Shown: positions 39,881 to 48,986 of the stretch, one piece after another
Layout: the number at the start of each line of letters is the position of its first letter
Numbering within the stretch: the first letter of the stretch is position 1
From: Pseudogracilibacillus sp.
Lineage (GTDB): Bacteria > Bacillota > Bacilli > Bacillales > Amphibacillaceae
Assembly (NCBI GenBank): GCA_026169815.1
Contig: JAPFDT010000037.1
Span: 1 to 64,000, forward strand
Reading direction: 5' to 3'
DNA: 64,000 nucleotides
Notes under the pieces: model-generated
What the model saw: only the letters and a program-made list of their open reading frames with translations
Database searches by the model: none
What the model was told of the DNA's origin: nothing
Made by a program: the position numbers and the translations under genes

Positions 39881-41584
39881 TTAATTTTCAATTTCTACAA
39901 TATCTTCACCAAACATTTTCTGTGCTTCTGTTACAATCGATTCTTCTTCCTTAGGCTCTTCTGGGTTTTGACGTTCTTGACTATTAAGATAATCTTGTCT
40001 AATCCCTATCCATGCATCTTCTGGAATTGGAATGATTGTTAAATGATTAGCAAGTGTATTGGCTAAAGTAGATTCAACTGTCTCTTTATGATCTAAAAAT
40101 AAAGAACAATGAATCTCATATTTAAACGCTACAACTACGCCTTGATCAGAGGCTGCCACCGGTTTACTATTTTGAATCGTTGCATGTGCTGGTGCATTCA
40201 TACCTTTCAACTGTAACAAAAATCCATCCCATTGCGCCTGTACCTTTTCTAAAGATGGCTTTTCCGCTACATCTAGTACACCACGAACTCTTTCATGTGG
40301 AATAGCATATGAATTACCTGTCGCTCGACTTGGTTCTCTTCTTCGCGGAGCGGCAGGGCGATTTTCAGCAGGCTGTGCTTGTAAATTTTCTACAAGATTT
40401 TCTAATTGCTGTACACGATTTAACAATTGTTGTACTGTCTCATTTGGCACGACATCTACTGCTTGGTTTACTTCAGTAGGCTGCGTTGCTACCACTTGAT
40501 CATGCCGATTCGTAATCGTTAAAATCGTGATTTCCACAAAAATACGCGGACTATTCGTCCACTTTATTTGCTGCTCACATTCAGTTAACGAAACGATGAC
40601 TTGTTGTACCCATGCTTCATCTATCTTCTCCGTCAACTGTTGAAATGATTCGGTTACAATCGCTCGCTCTAAATAATCCGCTAAATTCGCTGTCGTTTTG
40701 TAAAATAACACATCTCTTAAAAAGTAAATCATATCAAAGACGAAACGACCAGGATCTTTCCCATTCATAATCATGTCATCAAACAGTTGTAACGTTATTT
40801 CTGTATTTTGATCAAACATTGCTTCTGTAATTTCTGTCAAAATTTCCTGCGACACGCTACCCGTTACCGCAAGAACATCATCCATCTCTATCTTACCATC
40901 GCTGTACGATATCGTTTGATCTAATATACTTAACGCATCTCGCATACCACCTTCAGCAGCTAACGCAATAGCTTCCAATGCTTCAGACGAGATATCAACT
41001 TGTTCTTCTGTCATAATTTCTTGCATTCTATCAGCAATCACTTTATTATTAATCGATTTAAAATCAAATCGCTGACAACGTGAAATAATCGTTAATGGAA
41101 TTTTATGTGGTTCTGTCGTTGCTAAAATAAACACGACATGAGCTGGCGGTTCTTCTAATGTTTTCAATAACGCGTTAAACGCATTAACTGAAATCATATG
41201 AACCTCATCAATAATATATACTTTATAAGGAACAGTACTTGGTGCATATTTTACTTTATCACGAATGTCACGAATATCATCTACACTTGTATTTGATGCA
41301 GCGTCAATTTCAATGACATCTGAAATTGAACCATCTAAAATACCTTGGCATGCAGCACATTCATTACAAGGTTCTTTTGCTGGCATTTTCTCACAGTTAA
41401 TCGTTTGTGCAAAAATCTTCGCCGCACTCGTCTTCCCTGTACCACGAGGGCCGGAAAACAAATACGCATGTGAAAATTTATCCTCTGAAATTGCGTTTTG
41501 CAATGTTTGTGTAATATGTGATTGTCCTACGAGATCCTCAAATGTTCGGGGTCTCCAAACACGATACAATGCTTGATAAGTCAT
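39881..41584 (-). CDS. dnaX: DNA polymerase III subunits gamma and tau
   Basis: Clamp-loader ATPase and replisome organiser, 567 aa. Features: YRVWRPRTFEDLVGQSHI, P-loop FSGPRGTGKTSAAKIFAQ, zinc module CEKMPAKEPCNECAACQ, DExH-like IDEVHMISVNAFNALLKTL, sensor FILATTEPHKIPLTIISRC. A variable tau-specific C-terminal part follows, with a coiled coil QQLLNRVQQLENLVENLQ. Neither scr (SRP RNA) nor tadA is found upstream as in B. subtilis; instead two palindromic repeats mark the end of conserved order. Confidence 0.97.
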   Translation of the reverse strand: MTYQALYRVWRPRTFEDLVGQSHITQTLQNAISEDKFSHAYLFSGPRGTGKTSAAKIFAQTINCEKMPAKEPCNECAACQGILDGSISDVIEIDAASNTSVDDIRDIRDKVKYAPSTVPYKVYIIDEVHMISVNAFNALLKTLEEPPAHVVFILATTEPHKIPLTIISRCQRFDFKSINNKVIADRMQEIMTEEQVDISSEALEAIALAAEGGMRDALSILDQTISYSDGKIEMDDVLAVTGSVSQEILTEITEAMFDQNTEITLQLFDDMIMNGKDPGRFVFDMIYFLRDVLFYKTTANLADYLERAIVTESFQQLTEKIDEAWVQQVIVSLTECEQQIKWTNSPRIFVEITILTITNRHDQVVATQPTEVNQAVDVVPNETVQQLLNRVQQLENLVENLQAQPAENRPAAPRRREPSRATGNSYAIPHERVRGVLDVAEKPSLEKVQAQWDGFLLQLKGMNAPAHATIQNSKPVAASDQGVVVAFKYEIHCSLFLDHKETVESTLANTLANHLTIIPIPEDAWIGIRQDYLNSQERQNPEEPKEEESIVTEAQKMFGEDIVEIEN

Positions 41585-41771
41585 CCGACATGTTCCCTTC
41601 CTCTTTCCTACCCATTATAGCGTATTTTAGTCATATTTTGAACTAATTGCGATAGCTGACTGCTCATTCAATGACAAAAAAGGCTCTTTATCAAATAGTG
41701 TTGGTCAGTAAGATTAAGTGGTTTCATTTGAGTGTTTCTATTACAGATGTTTAAAATGACATTTTGCTTTA

Positions 41772-41902
41772 TGACCTCCGTTCATGACGCCTGCTTTCCG
41801 GTGGGCACGGCCTCAACTCCTGTATCAACACTCTTGTGTTGATACAGGGATTTTCGGACTCGTGCTGTTCCCACAGGAGTCAGTCGTCATGAACTACGGT
41901 CA
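41772..41902. repeat. Palindromic intergenic element, class E
   Basis: Arms TGACCTCCGTTCATGACG and CGTCATGAACTACGGTCA, core CTGCTTTCCGGTGGGCACGG and CTGTTCCCACAGGAGTC, centre CTGTATCAACACTCTTG / GTGTTGATACAGGG. The centre has the plan of class C centres (paired unique sequence, ACACT, then TTTTCGGACTC), although the outer arms differ. Confidence 0.82.
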
Positions 41903-41961
41903 ACTAAATAAGAAGATTATATACCATACATCCTCTCAAATTCTATATGAAACATCTATAA

Positions 41962-42125
41962 TAAAACAGCAAAATATAGCGGAAGAAACCTACGTAGACT
42001 CCTGCCGGTCGACTAAAACCAGTCACGTCCTGTGACCAACGTCGACACTTGTACATCGTGTACTTCGGAAGGCGAAGTAGGTTTCTGGAGCGTCATATTC
42101 ACTGCTTCTTAATACTTTAACCTGT
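41962..42125. repeat. Palindromic intergenic element, class D
   Basis: Arms AGCGGAAGAAACCTACGTAG and CGAAGTAGGTTTCTGGAGCG, matching the copy at 33003-33180, with flanks AAAACAGCAAAATATAGCGG and CACTGCTTCTTAATACTTTA. The centre differs: CACGTCCTGTG and TGTACATCGTGTACTTCGG instead of the ACTTCATAAG hairpin. It adjoins the class E copy. Confidence 0.82.
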
Positions 42126-42157
42126 TACCAACACGATTTGTTATGCAACCCCAAAAA

Positions 42158-42183
42158 GAGGCAAGCAATCGCTTACCCACTTT
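42158..42183 (-). terminator. Terminator of the HPr kinase gene
   Basis: GGTAAGC...GCTTGCC with one mismatch, followed by TCTTTTT on the minus strand; it starts at the stop codon. Confidence 0.7.
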
Positions 42184-43110
42184 TTATTCTTCTTCATTAC
42201 TTTCTTCAATTCGTTTCATAAACTCTTTCGCTGCGCTATATCCTTGTTGCTGTAAATACCAATTATTCACAACCGCTTCAATAAGTCCAACAACATCACG
42301 TCCTGGCTTAATTTGAATTTGAATAATTGGCACTTCAACGTCCATGTACGACGTAAACTTCTCCTCGACTTCAATATCATTATATAAAGCATTATCTTTC
42401 CACTCAGTTAACTCAATTTCAAGTGCAATTCTTGATTCCTCTTGAAAAGCCCCACGCCCATACATGCGCACAACATTCATGACACCAATACTACGTAACG
42501 CTAATAATTCACGATTCGTCTCATTATGAGTCCCGAGTAACGTTTGTGGACTTAACCGTTTTAATACAACAATATCATCTGCAACTAAGCGATGACCGCG
42601 TCCAATTAATGAATGAGCTGTCTCACTTTTTCCAACACCTGATGCCCCACGTAATAACACACCAATCCCTGCCACGTTCACACAAACTCCATGTACCGCA
42701 ATTTCTTCTGCTAAACGATTAATTAAAAAAGCATCAATTTTTTTAATAAATTCATAATTCGATTCTGTCGTTCGTAACAGCGGAATCCCCCGCGCCTGAC
42801 AAAACCTCGGTAAATATTTTAGCCGTTGTTCATTATCTGTCATAATAATACATGGAGGATCATATTTTACAATATTACTAATTCGCTCCTCACGTTCTGT
42901 TTCTGTTAATGAATGTAAATACGTAATCTCATTAACACCGAGCACATGAATATGTTGTTGCGGGAAATAATCTAGATGTTTCATAAACTCTAAACCCGGT
43001 CTTCGAGCATTCGATTCTTTTACTTCATTCGATAAAAACTCTTCCCCTGTTAAAACTTCTAAAGAGAAAGCGCGTACAACATCAGTAATTTCAATTGACT
43101 TTTCCATCAT
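42184..43110 (-). CDS. Divergent HPr(Ser) kinase/phosphorylase
   Basis: Relative of HprK, the ATP-dependent kinase and phosphorylase of Ser46 in HPr that governs carbon catabolite control. 308 aa: N-terminal domain 1-130, catalytic domain with His140 in VHGVCVNVAGIGVLL, P-loop GASGVGKS (155-162) and Asp-Asp 178-179 in RLVADDIV. Differences from typical HprK: LRSIGVMNVVRMYGRGAF instead of the IRGLGIINV type motif, and GRDVVGLIEAVVNNWYLQ in place of GRNLAVIIEVAAMNFR. It is not linked to lgt, unlike the usual gene, so it is probably a second copy. Activity is likely but not certain. Confidence 0.85.
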   Translation of the reverse strand: MMEKSIEITDVVRAFSLEVLTGEEFLSNEVKESNARRPGLEFMKHLDYFPQQHIHVLGVNEITYLHSLTETEREERISNIVKYDPPCIIMTDNEQRLKYLPRFCQARGIPLLRTTESNYEFIKKIDAFLINRLAEEIAVHGVCVNVAGIGVLLRGASGVGKSETAHSLIGRGHRLVADDIVVLKRLSPQTLLGTHNETNRELLALRSIGVMNVVRMYGRGAFQEESRIALEIELTEWKDNALYNDIEVEEKFTSYMDVEVPIIQIQIKPGRDVVGLIEAVVNNWYLQQQGYSAAKEFMKRIEESNEEE

Positions 43111-43212
43111 TTATCACCCTATACTACCTTTACAATTCCGTACCCTTTATTATACTACAATTAACATAGATTTCTCGTGTAACGTTATTCTGTAACAACA
43201 TTGTGACATTTT

Positions 43213-43710
43213 TTAAGCTTTTTCATACGTCTGGATAAATAATCGTAAAGCATTTTCCGTCACTCATTCTGTTAACTGTAGACCATTTTCCATTGCTTGT
43301 GCAAGCGACATCGGTTCATTCGGTAATGTAAAAATAGCAGTAACGCCACTTTAAAATAAGGTATCTGTCGTCGTAACATCCGCCCCAGTTAGTGCAACCA
43401 CAGGGATATTATCTTGCTTTGCAACACGTGCTATACCAGTTATTGCTTTCCCAAAACTCGTTTGATTATCCATTTTCCCTTCGCCCGTTAAAACGAGATC
43501 GGCTGTCTTTATTTTATTTACTAGATTTGTCAGAGACATTATATACTCAATGCCTGACTCTAACTGCGCCTGTAAGAAAACAAAACACGCGGCACCAAGA
43601 CCACCAGCAGCTTACGGGACAACCTTTTTCACCGCTCTCTCCATCGCACTAGCAACTTCACATGCTGTCATACTTTCTTTAAATGAATCAGGCGCTATTA
43701 CTATATTCAT
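43213..43710 (-). pseudogene. Broken glycerate kinase gene
   Basis: The minus strand begins MNIVIAPDSFKESMTACEVA and continues to KKVVP, then hits a stop and jumps to AAGGLGAACFVFLQAQLESG. Further on comes ADLVLTGEGKMDNQTSFGKA, a stop after TLF, then SGVTAIFTLPNEPMSLAQAM, another stop, and VTENALRLFIQTYEKA. These are the N-terminal and C-terminal parts of a GarK/GlxK-type glycerate kinase, but about 200 residues are deleted in the middle and there are at least three stops. The gene is dead. The name rests on family motif recognition. Confidence 0.85.
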
Positions 43711-43745
43711 TTCAATCCGCACCTTTCTGAACTTTTACAATGAAC

Positions 43746-46700
43746 CTAAATAGGTACAACAAAAGAGACCGTCGTTCCTTCGCCTACCTTACTTTCGATA
43801 TGCAGTCCTTGGCCAAAGTTTTTTAAAATTCGTCGGTTTGTATTAATTAACCCGATGCTTGAATAGTCGTTTGTTCTTTTATTTAATAAACCGCTCAATT
43901 TTTCCTCAGCTATACCAACTCCATTATCCAAAACAGCGACAAGCACATGACTTTTCTCCTTTTTAACACGGATGATAACTTTTCCACCTTCAAGTCGTTC
44001 CATAACGCCATGATTAATTGCATTTTCTACTAATGGTTGTATCGTTAAAAACGGAATATCTACCATACTATTTTCATCAACATCCCAGACAACTTCCAAA
44101 CGATCACCAAAACGAATTTGTTCGATATTCAAATAAGATTTAACAATATTTAATTCCTCTTCCATTGGAACAAGTCCATCAACATGATGAAACTGAAACT
44201 TACTTCTTAAAAAATCACTGAAATCATATAATAACTCTTTCATTTTCACGACATCCATTTCACTTAAAGCAACGAGTGAATTTAATGTATTAAATAAAAA
44301 ATGTGGTTGAATTTGTGATTGTAACCAAATAGCTTCTAAATGTAATTGCTCACGAACGGCACTCCTTAATGTCGTTAATACTTGTACGCGCGACAAAAGC
44401 TCGATTCGATTCACTGGTTTCGTAACATAATCATTTGCCCCAATCATAAAACCAGTTTGTATATCTTGTTGTGTACCTCTTGCCGTAAGTAATAAAACAG
44501 GCAGCTCAGTAATCGAATAACGTTGGCGAATTTTTTTAGTTAATTCATATCCAGACATTCCTGGCATCATTACATCAGTAATAACTAAACACCAATCCCG
44601 CTTATTTAAGTACTCTAGCGCTTCCTCACCACTTAAAACAGCAGTTACATCATACAATGGTTCAACAGACAAAATAGACTCTAATACTTGTAAATTAACC
44701 GGATCATCATCAACGATTAATACACGTAAACGTTTCAAACTATCCATTTTTACATAATCTAATGTAGTCGTCTGTTTATTCGGCAAATCTTTGCTAACCT
44801 TTTCCTTTGTAAATAAACTATTAGTCGAGTTCTCTGCCGTTATTTCTTCATTCAAGAGGCTACTAGCTACTTCGTCTTGACTATTTAATCTAGATAATGC
44901 AAATGAAAAAGTAAATTCCGAGCCTTCGCCAAGTTTAGATGTTACCTCCAACTGACCACCATGAAGCTCTATTAACTGTTTACTAACACTTAAGCCTAAA
45001 CCAAAGCCACCACCGGAATTTTCTCGACTTTCGACCTGTTCATACGCCTTAAATAACCGCTCGAAGAAATCTGTATCAATTCCCTTACCAGTATCTTTTA
45101 TATGAATAAATGCTCGCTCATCTTGAATCGACGCACGAATATATACAGCACCTTCATCTGTAAACTTAATTGCATTATGAAGAATGTTATGAAGTACTTG
45201 CACAACTCGGTTCTCATCAGCATAAATAGGTGGAAAATCATCTGGAACCTCGTTATAAACCTGGACTGATTTCATATCAACAGTAAACTGTAACATATCT
45301 AACACACCTTGAATAACAGGTTGAATATTCATATCATGCATATCCAGACGTGGTGCACCGGCTTTAAACCTTTCCACATCTAGCAAGTCATTTAACAATA
45401 AAGACATTCGCTCTCCTACTGTCACAATCGAGTTCAACTCATGTGTACTACGTAATTCTAACTTACCACTTTCTCGCATTAACACAGCTTGTGACATATT
45501 CATCATGCCGTGTAAAGGATTTTTAAATTCATGAGCTGTATTTGCTAAAAATTGTTCCTTATGTTCATTGATCATCTGTAACTCTATCGCTTGTCGCTTC
45601 GTTTCTGCATGAATGTTAAAATATTCCTTAAACCAAATCAATGTGAATAACCCAATGGCGATAAGATAATCAAATGGATAATGCACAACACTTATCCCAG
45701 TTTCTCTCCAATACATCATCCAAAACAGGTTATGTACAATTGCCACAAATGACAATAACAATAACATGTTCTCCGCCATATCGTCATATATCTTTCGACC
45801 AATCACAAACACCGTTACGATAATTGAAAATGATGATAATATTCCATTCACCGGTATATAAGAAATAACTTGCTCGGGAGTTGAAAAGATAATCAACGTG
45901 CCTAACACGATATTCAACGATAAGAAAATTGGATTAATAATATGCCAATAAGGAATTAAACGCTTGTCCAAGCTTTTAAATAACGCATAACCTGCAAGAG
46001 GACCTATGACATTTGCCAAGCGAAAATCCCATTCATAACTAATATCAAATAATAAGTGAAACAGCTTCTCATCATTACTCACTAAATTCATTAACATAAT
46101 ACAACTTAAAAATAAGGCAAAATATAGTAGCCGTGTATTTCGTCTTCTTAAAAAATAAATAGCCACTGCATAAATGGCATGGATAGCTACTAACCCTATC
46201 GCTAACACTTGCATAATTAAAGATAAATTTACTTCCTTCTTAATCGCCGCTTCTGAACCAAATTTAATGGAACGGATAACTCCACTACGGCGAATATCTT
46301 GAAAATTTGCTGCTTGAACAACGATTTCTATTTCTCCAACTTCATTAGCCATTACTGTCGTTGTATATGGTACATTTTTAGGCACATATGTTTCTTCAGA
46401 AGTACCAACTTCACCTGAACCAGCTACTAAACGCCCATTAATATAAACTTCTGACGCACTCCGTACACTTGGTACTTGCATGCTATAATTCATCTCAGTC
46501 CCTGGATCAACATACAAACGTAACCGATAAGAACCGTAACCAAATGATGGAAATTCCTCTTCTTCAAACGCCGTATTCCATCCATCTGGTACGTGGAGCA
46601 GTACAGCCTCATTATCATCAACATCTATTGGTCCATCCTCATCATACAACCACTTAGAAGGATAGAATTCCCATTCACCATCTAACAATAACACTTGATT

Positions 46701-46856
46701 ATCTCGAGCATCCCAATCAGATAGCTTTCCAATCCCATCTTCAATTTCAATTGGTGTAACATTAGAAAACATATCCATCCACACTAAACGAAAGAGCGTT
46801 AAAATTATTATGAATAATCCGATAATAATAGCTATATATCTTTTTTTCATCGACAT
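43746..46856 (-). CDS. Hybrid sensor with two kinase modules (7TMR-DISM, HisKA, REC, LytS-type)
   Basis: A 1036 aa membrane signalling protein. A signal anchor (residues 8-28) precedes an extracytoplasmic jelly-roll domain (about 50-200, LLDGEWEFYPSKW, SFGYGSYRLRLYV). Then come seven membrane segments (about 212-410, 7TMR-DISM type), a HisKA domain with His442 (AHEFKNP) and its HATPase (about 545-652), a receiver domain with phospho-acceptor Asp761 (VITDVMMPGMSG), and a second LytS-like kinase with His852 (QPHFLFNTLNSL) and its own HATPase (about 935-1036). No separate response regulator is adjacent. The jelly-roll type suggests a carbohydrate-like ligand; this is inference. Start ATG 46856 or 46850. 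Confidence 0.9.
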   Translation of the reverse strand: MSMKKRYIAIIIGLFIIILTLFRLVWMDMFSNVTPIEIEDGIGKLSDWDARDNQVLLLDGEWEFYPSKWLYDEDGPIDVDDNEAVLLHVPDGWNTAFEEEEFPSFGYGSYRLRLYVDPGTEMNYSMQVPSVRSASEVYINGRLVAGSGEVGTSEETYVPKNVPYTTTVMANEVGEIEIVVQAANFQDIRRSGVIRSIKFGSEAAIKKEVNLSLIMQVLAIGLVAIHAIYAVAIYFLRRRNTRLLYFALFLSCIMLMNLVSNDEKLFHLLFDISYEWDFRLANVIGPLAGYALFKSLDKRLIPYWHIINPIFLSLNIVLGTLIIFSTPEQVISYIPVNGILSSFSIIVTVFVIGRKIYDDMAENMLLLLSFVAIVHNLFWMMYWRETGISVVHYPFDYLIAIGLFTLIWFKEYFNIHAETKRQAIELQMINEHKEQFLANTAHEFKNPLHGMMNMSQAVLMRESGKLELRSTHELNSIVTVGERMSLLLNDLLDVERFKAGAPRLDMHDMNIQPVIQGVLDMLQFTVDMKSVQVYNEVPDDFPPIYADENRVVQVLHNILHNAIKFTDEGAVYIRASIQDERAFIHIKDTGKGIDTDFFERLFKAYEQVESRENSGGGFGLGLSVSKQLIELHGGQLEVTSKLGEGSEFTFSFALSRLNSQDEVASSLLNEEITAENSTNSLFTKEKVSKDLPNKQTTTLDYVKMDSLKRLRVLIVDDDPVNLQVLESILSVEPLYDVTAVLSGEEALEYLNKRDWCLVITDVMMPGMSGYELTKKIRQRYSITELPVLLLTARGTQQDIQTGFMIGANDYVTKPVNRIELLSRVQVLTTLRSAVREQLHLEAIWLQSQIQPHFLFNTLNSLVALSEMDVVKMKELLYDFSDFLRSKFQFHHVDGLVPMEEELNIVKSYLNIEQIRFGDRLEVVWDVDENSMVDIPFLTIQPLVENAINHGVMERLEGGKVIIRVKKEKSHVLVAVLDNGVGIAEEKLSGLLNKRTNDYSSIGLINTNRRILKNFGQGLHIESKVGEGTTVSFVVPI

Positions 46857-47039
46857 ACAGGGAATTTTTCATCCCCTTTAACACCCTCTCTTATTTTAGT
46901 GCCGTTTATAACACAATATTAAGTTAATTATACCTTGTTCACATTCATGAATCTATCTTTAAATGACCTCATATGATATTGTTCAAGTAAATATACATTT
47001 CATAAGTTAAATTTATCATGTAAGAGAGGAACAAAACAG

Positions 47040-47519
47040 ATGAATATTCATATTATTTCAGTAGGTAAAATCAAGGAAAAATATTTAAAACAAGGCTTAG
47101 CCGAATTCGAAAAACGTCTCCGCCCTTATTGTAAACTCAAAATCGATGAAGTGGCAGACGAACAAGCACCTGAACAATTAAGTGAAAAAGAACTCATTCA
47201 AGTAAAACAAAAAGAAGGCGAACGAATTTTACAAAAGATTAAACAAACCGAATATGTTATCGCCCTCGATCTTCAAGGTGTCCAGTGGTCATCAGAACAA
47301 CTAGCAAAAGAAATGGACAAACTTGCTACTTCAGGAAAGAGTAGTATCGCCTTTGTCATCGGTGGCTCGAATGGATTAAGTGAGGAAGTATTGAAGCGTG
47401 CAAATAAAAAATTATCATTTTCCAACATGACATTTCCACATCAATTAATGAAGTTGATTTTGATGGAGCAGGTCTATCGGGCGTTTAAGATATTGAGGAA
47501 TGAGCCGTATCATAAGTGA
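47040..47519 (+). CDS. rlmH: 23S rRNA (pseudouridine1915-N3)-methyltransferase RlmH
   Basis: SPOUT-class methyltransferase acting on assembled ribosomes at helix 69. 159 aa with [20 protein letters not shown], the SAM-binding knot [17 protein letters not shown] and the C-terminal [17 protein letters not shown], which is complete. The start ATG follows AGAGAGGAACAAAACAG. It is the first plus-strand gene after the long minus-strand block, divergent from the hybrid kinase. In B. subtilis rlmH lies on the other side of oriC. Confidence 0.97.
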   Translation: MNIHIISVGKIKEKYLKQGLAEFEKRLRPYCKLKIDEVADEQAPEQLSEKELIQVKQKEGERILQKIKQTEYVIALDLQGVQWSSEQLAKEMDKLATSGKSSIAFVIGGSNGLSEEVLKRANKKLSFSNMTFPHQLMKLILMEQVYRAFKILRNEPYHK

Positions 47520-47674
47520 TGGCAAACTATAATCAAACAGTTACAGAAGTAAAGAAATGATAACTAACTTAGTAAGTATTCATAAGTGATAAAATGTCAT
47601 TTATATACACTTATGATCGATTAATATTAAACTGAAATTATAAGCGTTAATATAATAGAAAAAAGGGTGATATT

Positions 47675-48118
47675 ATGAAAAAAAGTTACATAACACTTAC
47701 TTCTTTAATTGTAATTATAGTTATGCTTTATTTCATACCTGAATTTATTAATATTAATAAAGATTTATTTACATTTATTGATAGGGACACTAAATATCCA
47801 ACAGTAAGAGAAGTATTAAATGATAACAGTAACGCGGACATTATGAAAGTGGACAATCAAATTTATTTTAGAAATGATGATTGGCAGATTATTACCCCAA
47901 AAGATCCAAGTGATTATAATAAAGGTGAAGAAATAGGAGAAATCAAGAAGAAAACAACCAATGAGTGGTGGTTTCGTAATCTTTATGCAACTAAATTAGA
48001 AGAAGGGACAAAAGTATATTCGGGTGAAATAGAATATCGAAAAGGTGATCGACCATTTCATATTTTAATCGAAGAAAACGAGGATATCGTTTTTTATGAA
48101 ATTTTGATAGAAGATTAA
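47675..48118 (+). CDS. Membrane-anchored hypothetical protein
   Basis: 147 aa with one N-terminal hydrophobic segment (YITLTSLIVIIVMLYFIP, about residues 5-22), probably an anchor with the rest outside the cell. The remainder is hydrophilic and rich in Asp, Glu, Lys and Trp. I do not recognise a family. AAAGGGTGATATT precedes the ATG, so translation is likely. The downstream gene remnant on the other strand is unrelated. Confidence 0.7.
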   Translation: MKKSYITLTSLIVIIVMLYFIPEFININKDLFTFIDRDTKYPTVREVLNDNSNADIMKVDNQIYFRNDDWQIITPKDPSDYNKGEEIGEIKKKTTNEWWFRNLYATKLEEGTKVYSGEIEYRKGDRPFHILIEENEDIVFYEILIED

Positions 48119-48165
48119 CCGCCTAAATATAAATACAAATGTTATAGGAAGTAATGAAATGAAAA

Positions 48166-48193
48166 AGAAGCGGTTAATCATCAATCCGCTTCT
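48166..48193 (-). terminator. Terminator of the degraded minus-strand gene
   Basis: AGAAGCGG...CCGCTTCT followed by TTTTTC on the minus strand. It fits as the end of the gene remnant at 48210-48605, suggesting that gene was once complete. Confidence 0.7.
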
Positions 48194-48209
48194 CACTATA
48201 TTTAATAAT

Positions 48210-48605
48210 TATCTCGTTCTGCCACCAATGCCACTACTTCTAGCTGAAGTAACAGTAGACCCCATATTATCAGAATAAGCTGTGGACGTGCTAATTACTT
48301 TATATGAATACTTTGATTCCTGTTCGTATTCATGCTCACCATATTTACCAATCCCCGCAAACTAATTCATACTGTTCATTTTCTTTTATCATTCCATCTT
48401 TAAACGTCTTTTGCTTTCTTAACCAATTAACATCCCTATCAGCAACATAACCATACATCTTCCCGCCCTCAAAAACGGTGAAATCAGTAATTATTGACTC
48501 GCCTAAACCACCAATTACTATATAATTCTCTGTTCCTTCCGATAACGTTGCTACTCTTTTATTCTCATATCCAAGTCCCCACTAGGTACACCCAGTTTAC
48601 TATCC
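48210..48605 (-). pseudogene. Frameshifted remnant of an unrecognised small protein gene
   Basis: On the minus strand one frame reads KLGVPSGDL and then another YENKRVATLSEGTENYIVIG, GLGESIITDFTVFEGGKMYG, YVADRDVNWLRKQKTF to LVCGD. A second frame shift leads to GIGKYGEHEYEQESKYSYK, VISTSTAYSDNMGSTVTSAR and the end SSGIGGRTR followed by a stop. Two single-base type shifts break it and I see no start. The protein family is not recognised. A terminator follows. Confidence 0.65.
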
Positions 48606-48909
48606 CTACCTTTAAAATATTCTTCTTGTTATTACTTTTAAGATAAAACTATAATTTCCCTTGTCAAAAATCGACACTGAGGATTTTTGACATAAAAATA
48701 TGTTCTTAGGGGAAATCTATAATGTACATTTAAAAAGTAATATGACTCACGATACCAGACACCGTTAACCTACAGTTTAAAATAAGTTTGTATAATCAAT
48801 GAGCACGAACAAACCGTTATGATGCTTAGATTTCCTACAATATTTATGCTAGCTTTTTCTCTATAAATCACGCTTAATATTAAAAATTAATTTCATATTA
48901 AAATAACAT

Positions 48910-48963
48910 TTGACGGCATTTGCAGATGGGTTTATTATTAAGATGTAGAGAGGTCATACCTCT
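48910..48963 (+). promoter_or_regulatory. Promoter and putative GntR operator of the salvage cluster
   Basis: TTGACG (48910-48915), 17 bp, TATTAT (48933-48938) is a strong sigma-A match. Just downstream of the expected start of transcription lies a perfect palindrome AGAGGTCATACCTCT (48949-48963), and then CTTAATAA, complementary to TTATTAAG overlapping the -10. The GGT-N3-ACC pattern resembles sites of GntR/HutC regulators such as NagR/DasR. The GntR gene in the cluster is the obvious candidate. No purine riboswitch is seen. Confidence 0.68.
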
Positions 48964-48986
48964 TAATAAAATATGAGGTGATATAA

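Noticed and set aside
41585..41771. SRP RNA (scr) upstream of dnaX, as in B. subtilis
   Set aside because: No SRP Alu or domain IV (GGTG...GCAGCA type) sequence can be recognised, and tadA is also missing.
42184..43110. PPi-dependent or unrelated P-loop kinase in place of HprK family
   Set aside because: The HxxxxxxxGxGVLLRGASGVGKSE arrangement, the DD motif and the C-terminal GRD...E segment jointly fit HprK better than other P-loop families.
46857..47039. Replication origin at the strand switch
   Set aside because: Only one weak DnaA-box-like sequence (TTGTTCACA) occurs and dnaA is absent, so an origin cannot be claimed.
48620..48986. Purine riboswitch ahead of the salvage cluster
   Set aside because: The conserved loop sequences of the purine aptamer (TATA...GGATATGG, CCGTAAA) are not found; a palindrome and promoter explain the region better.
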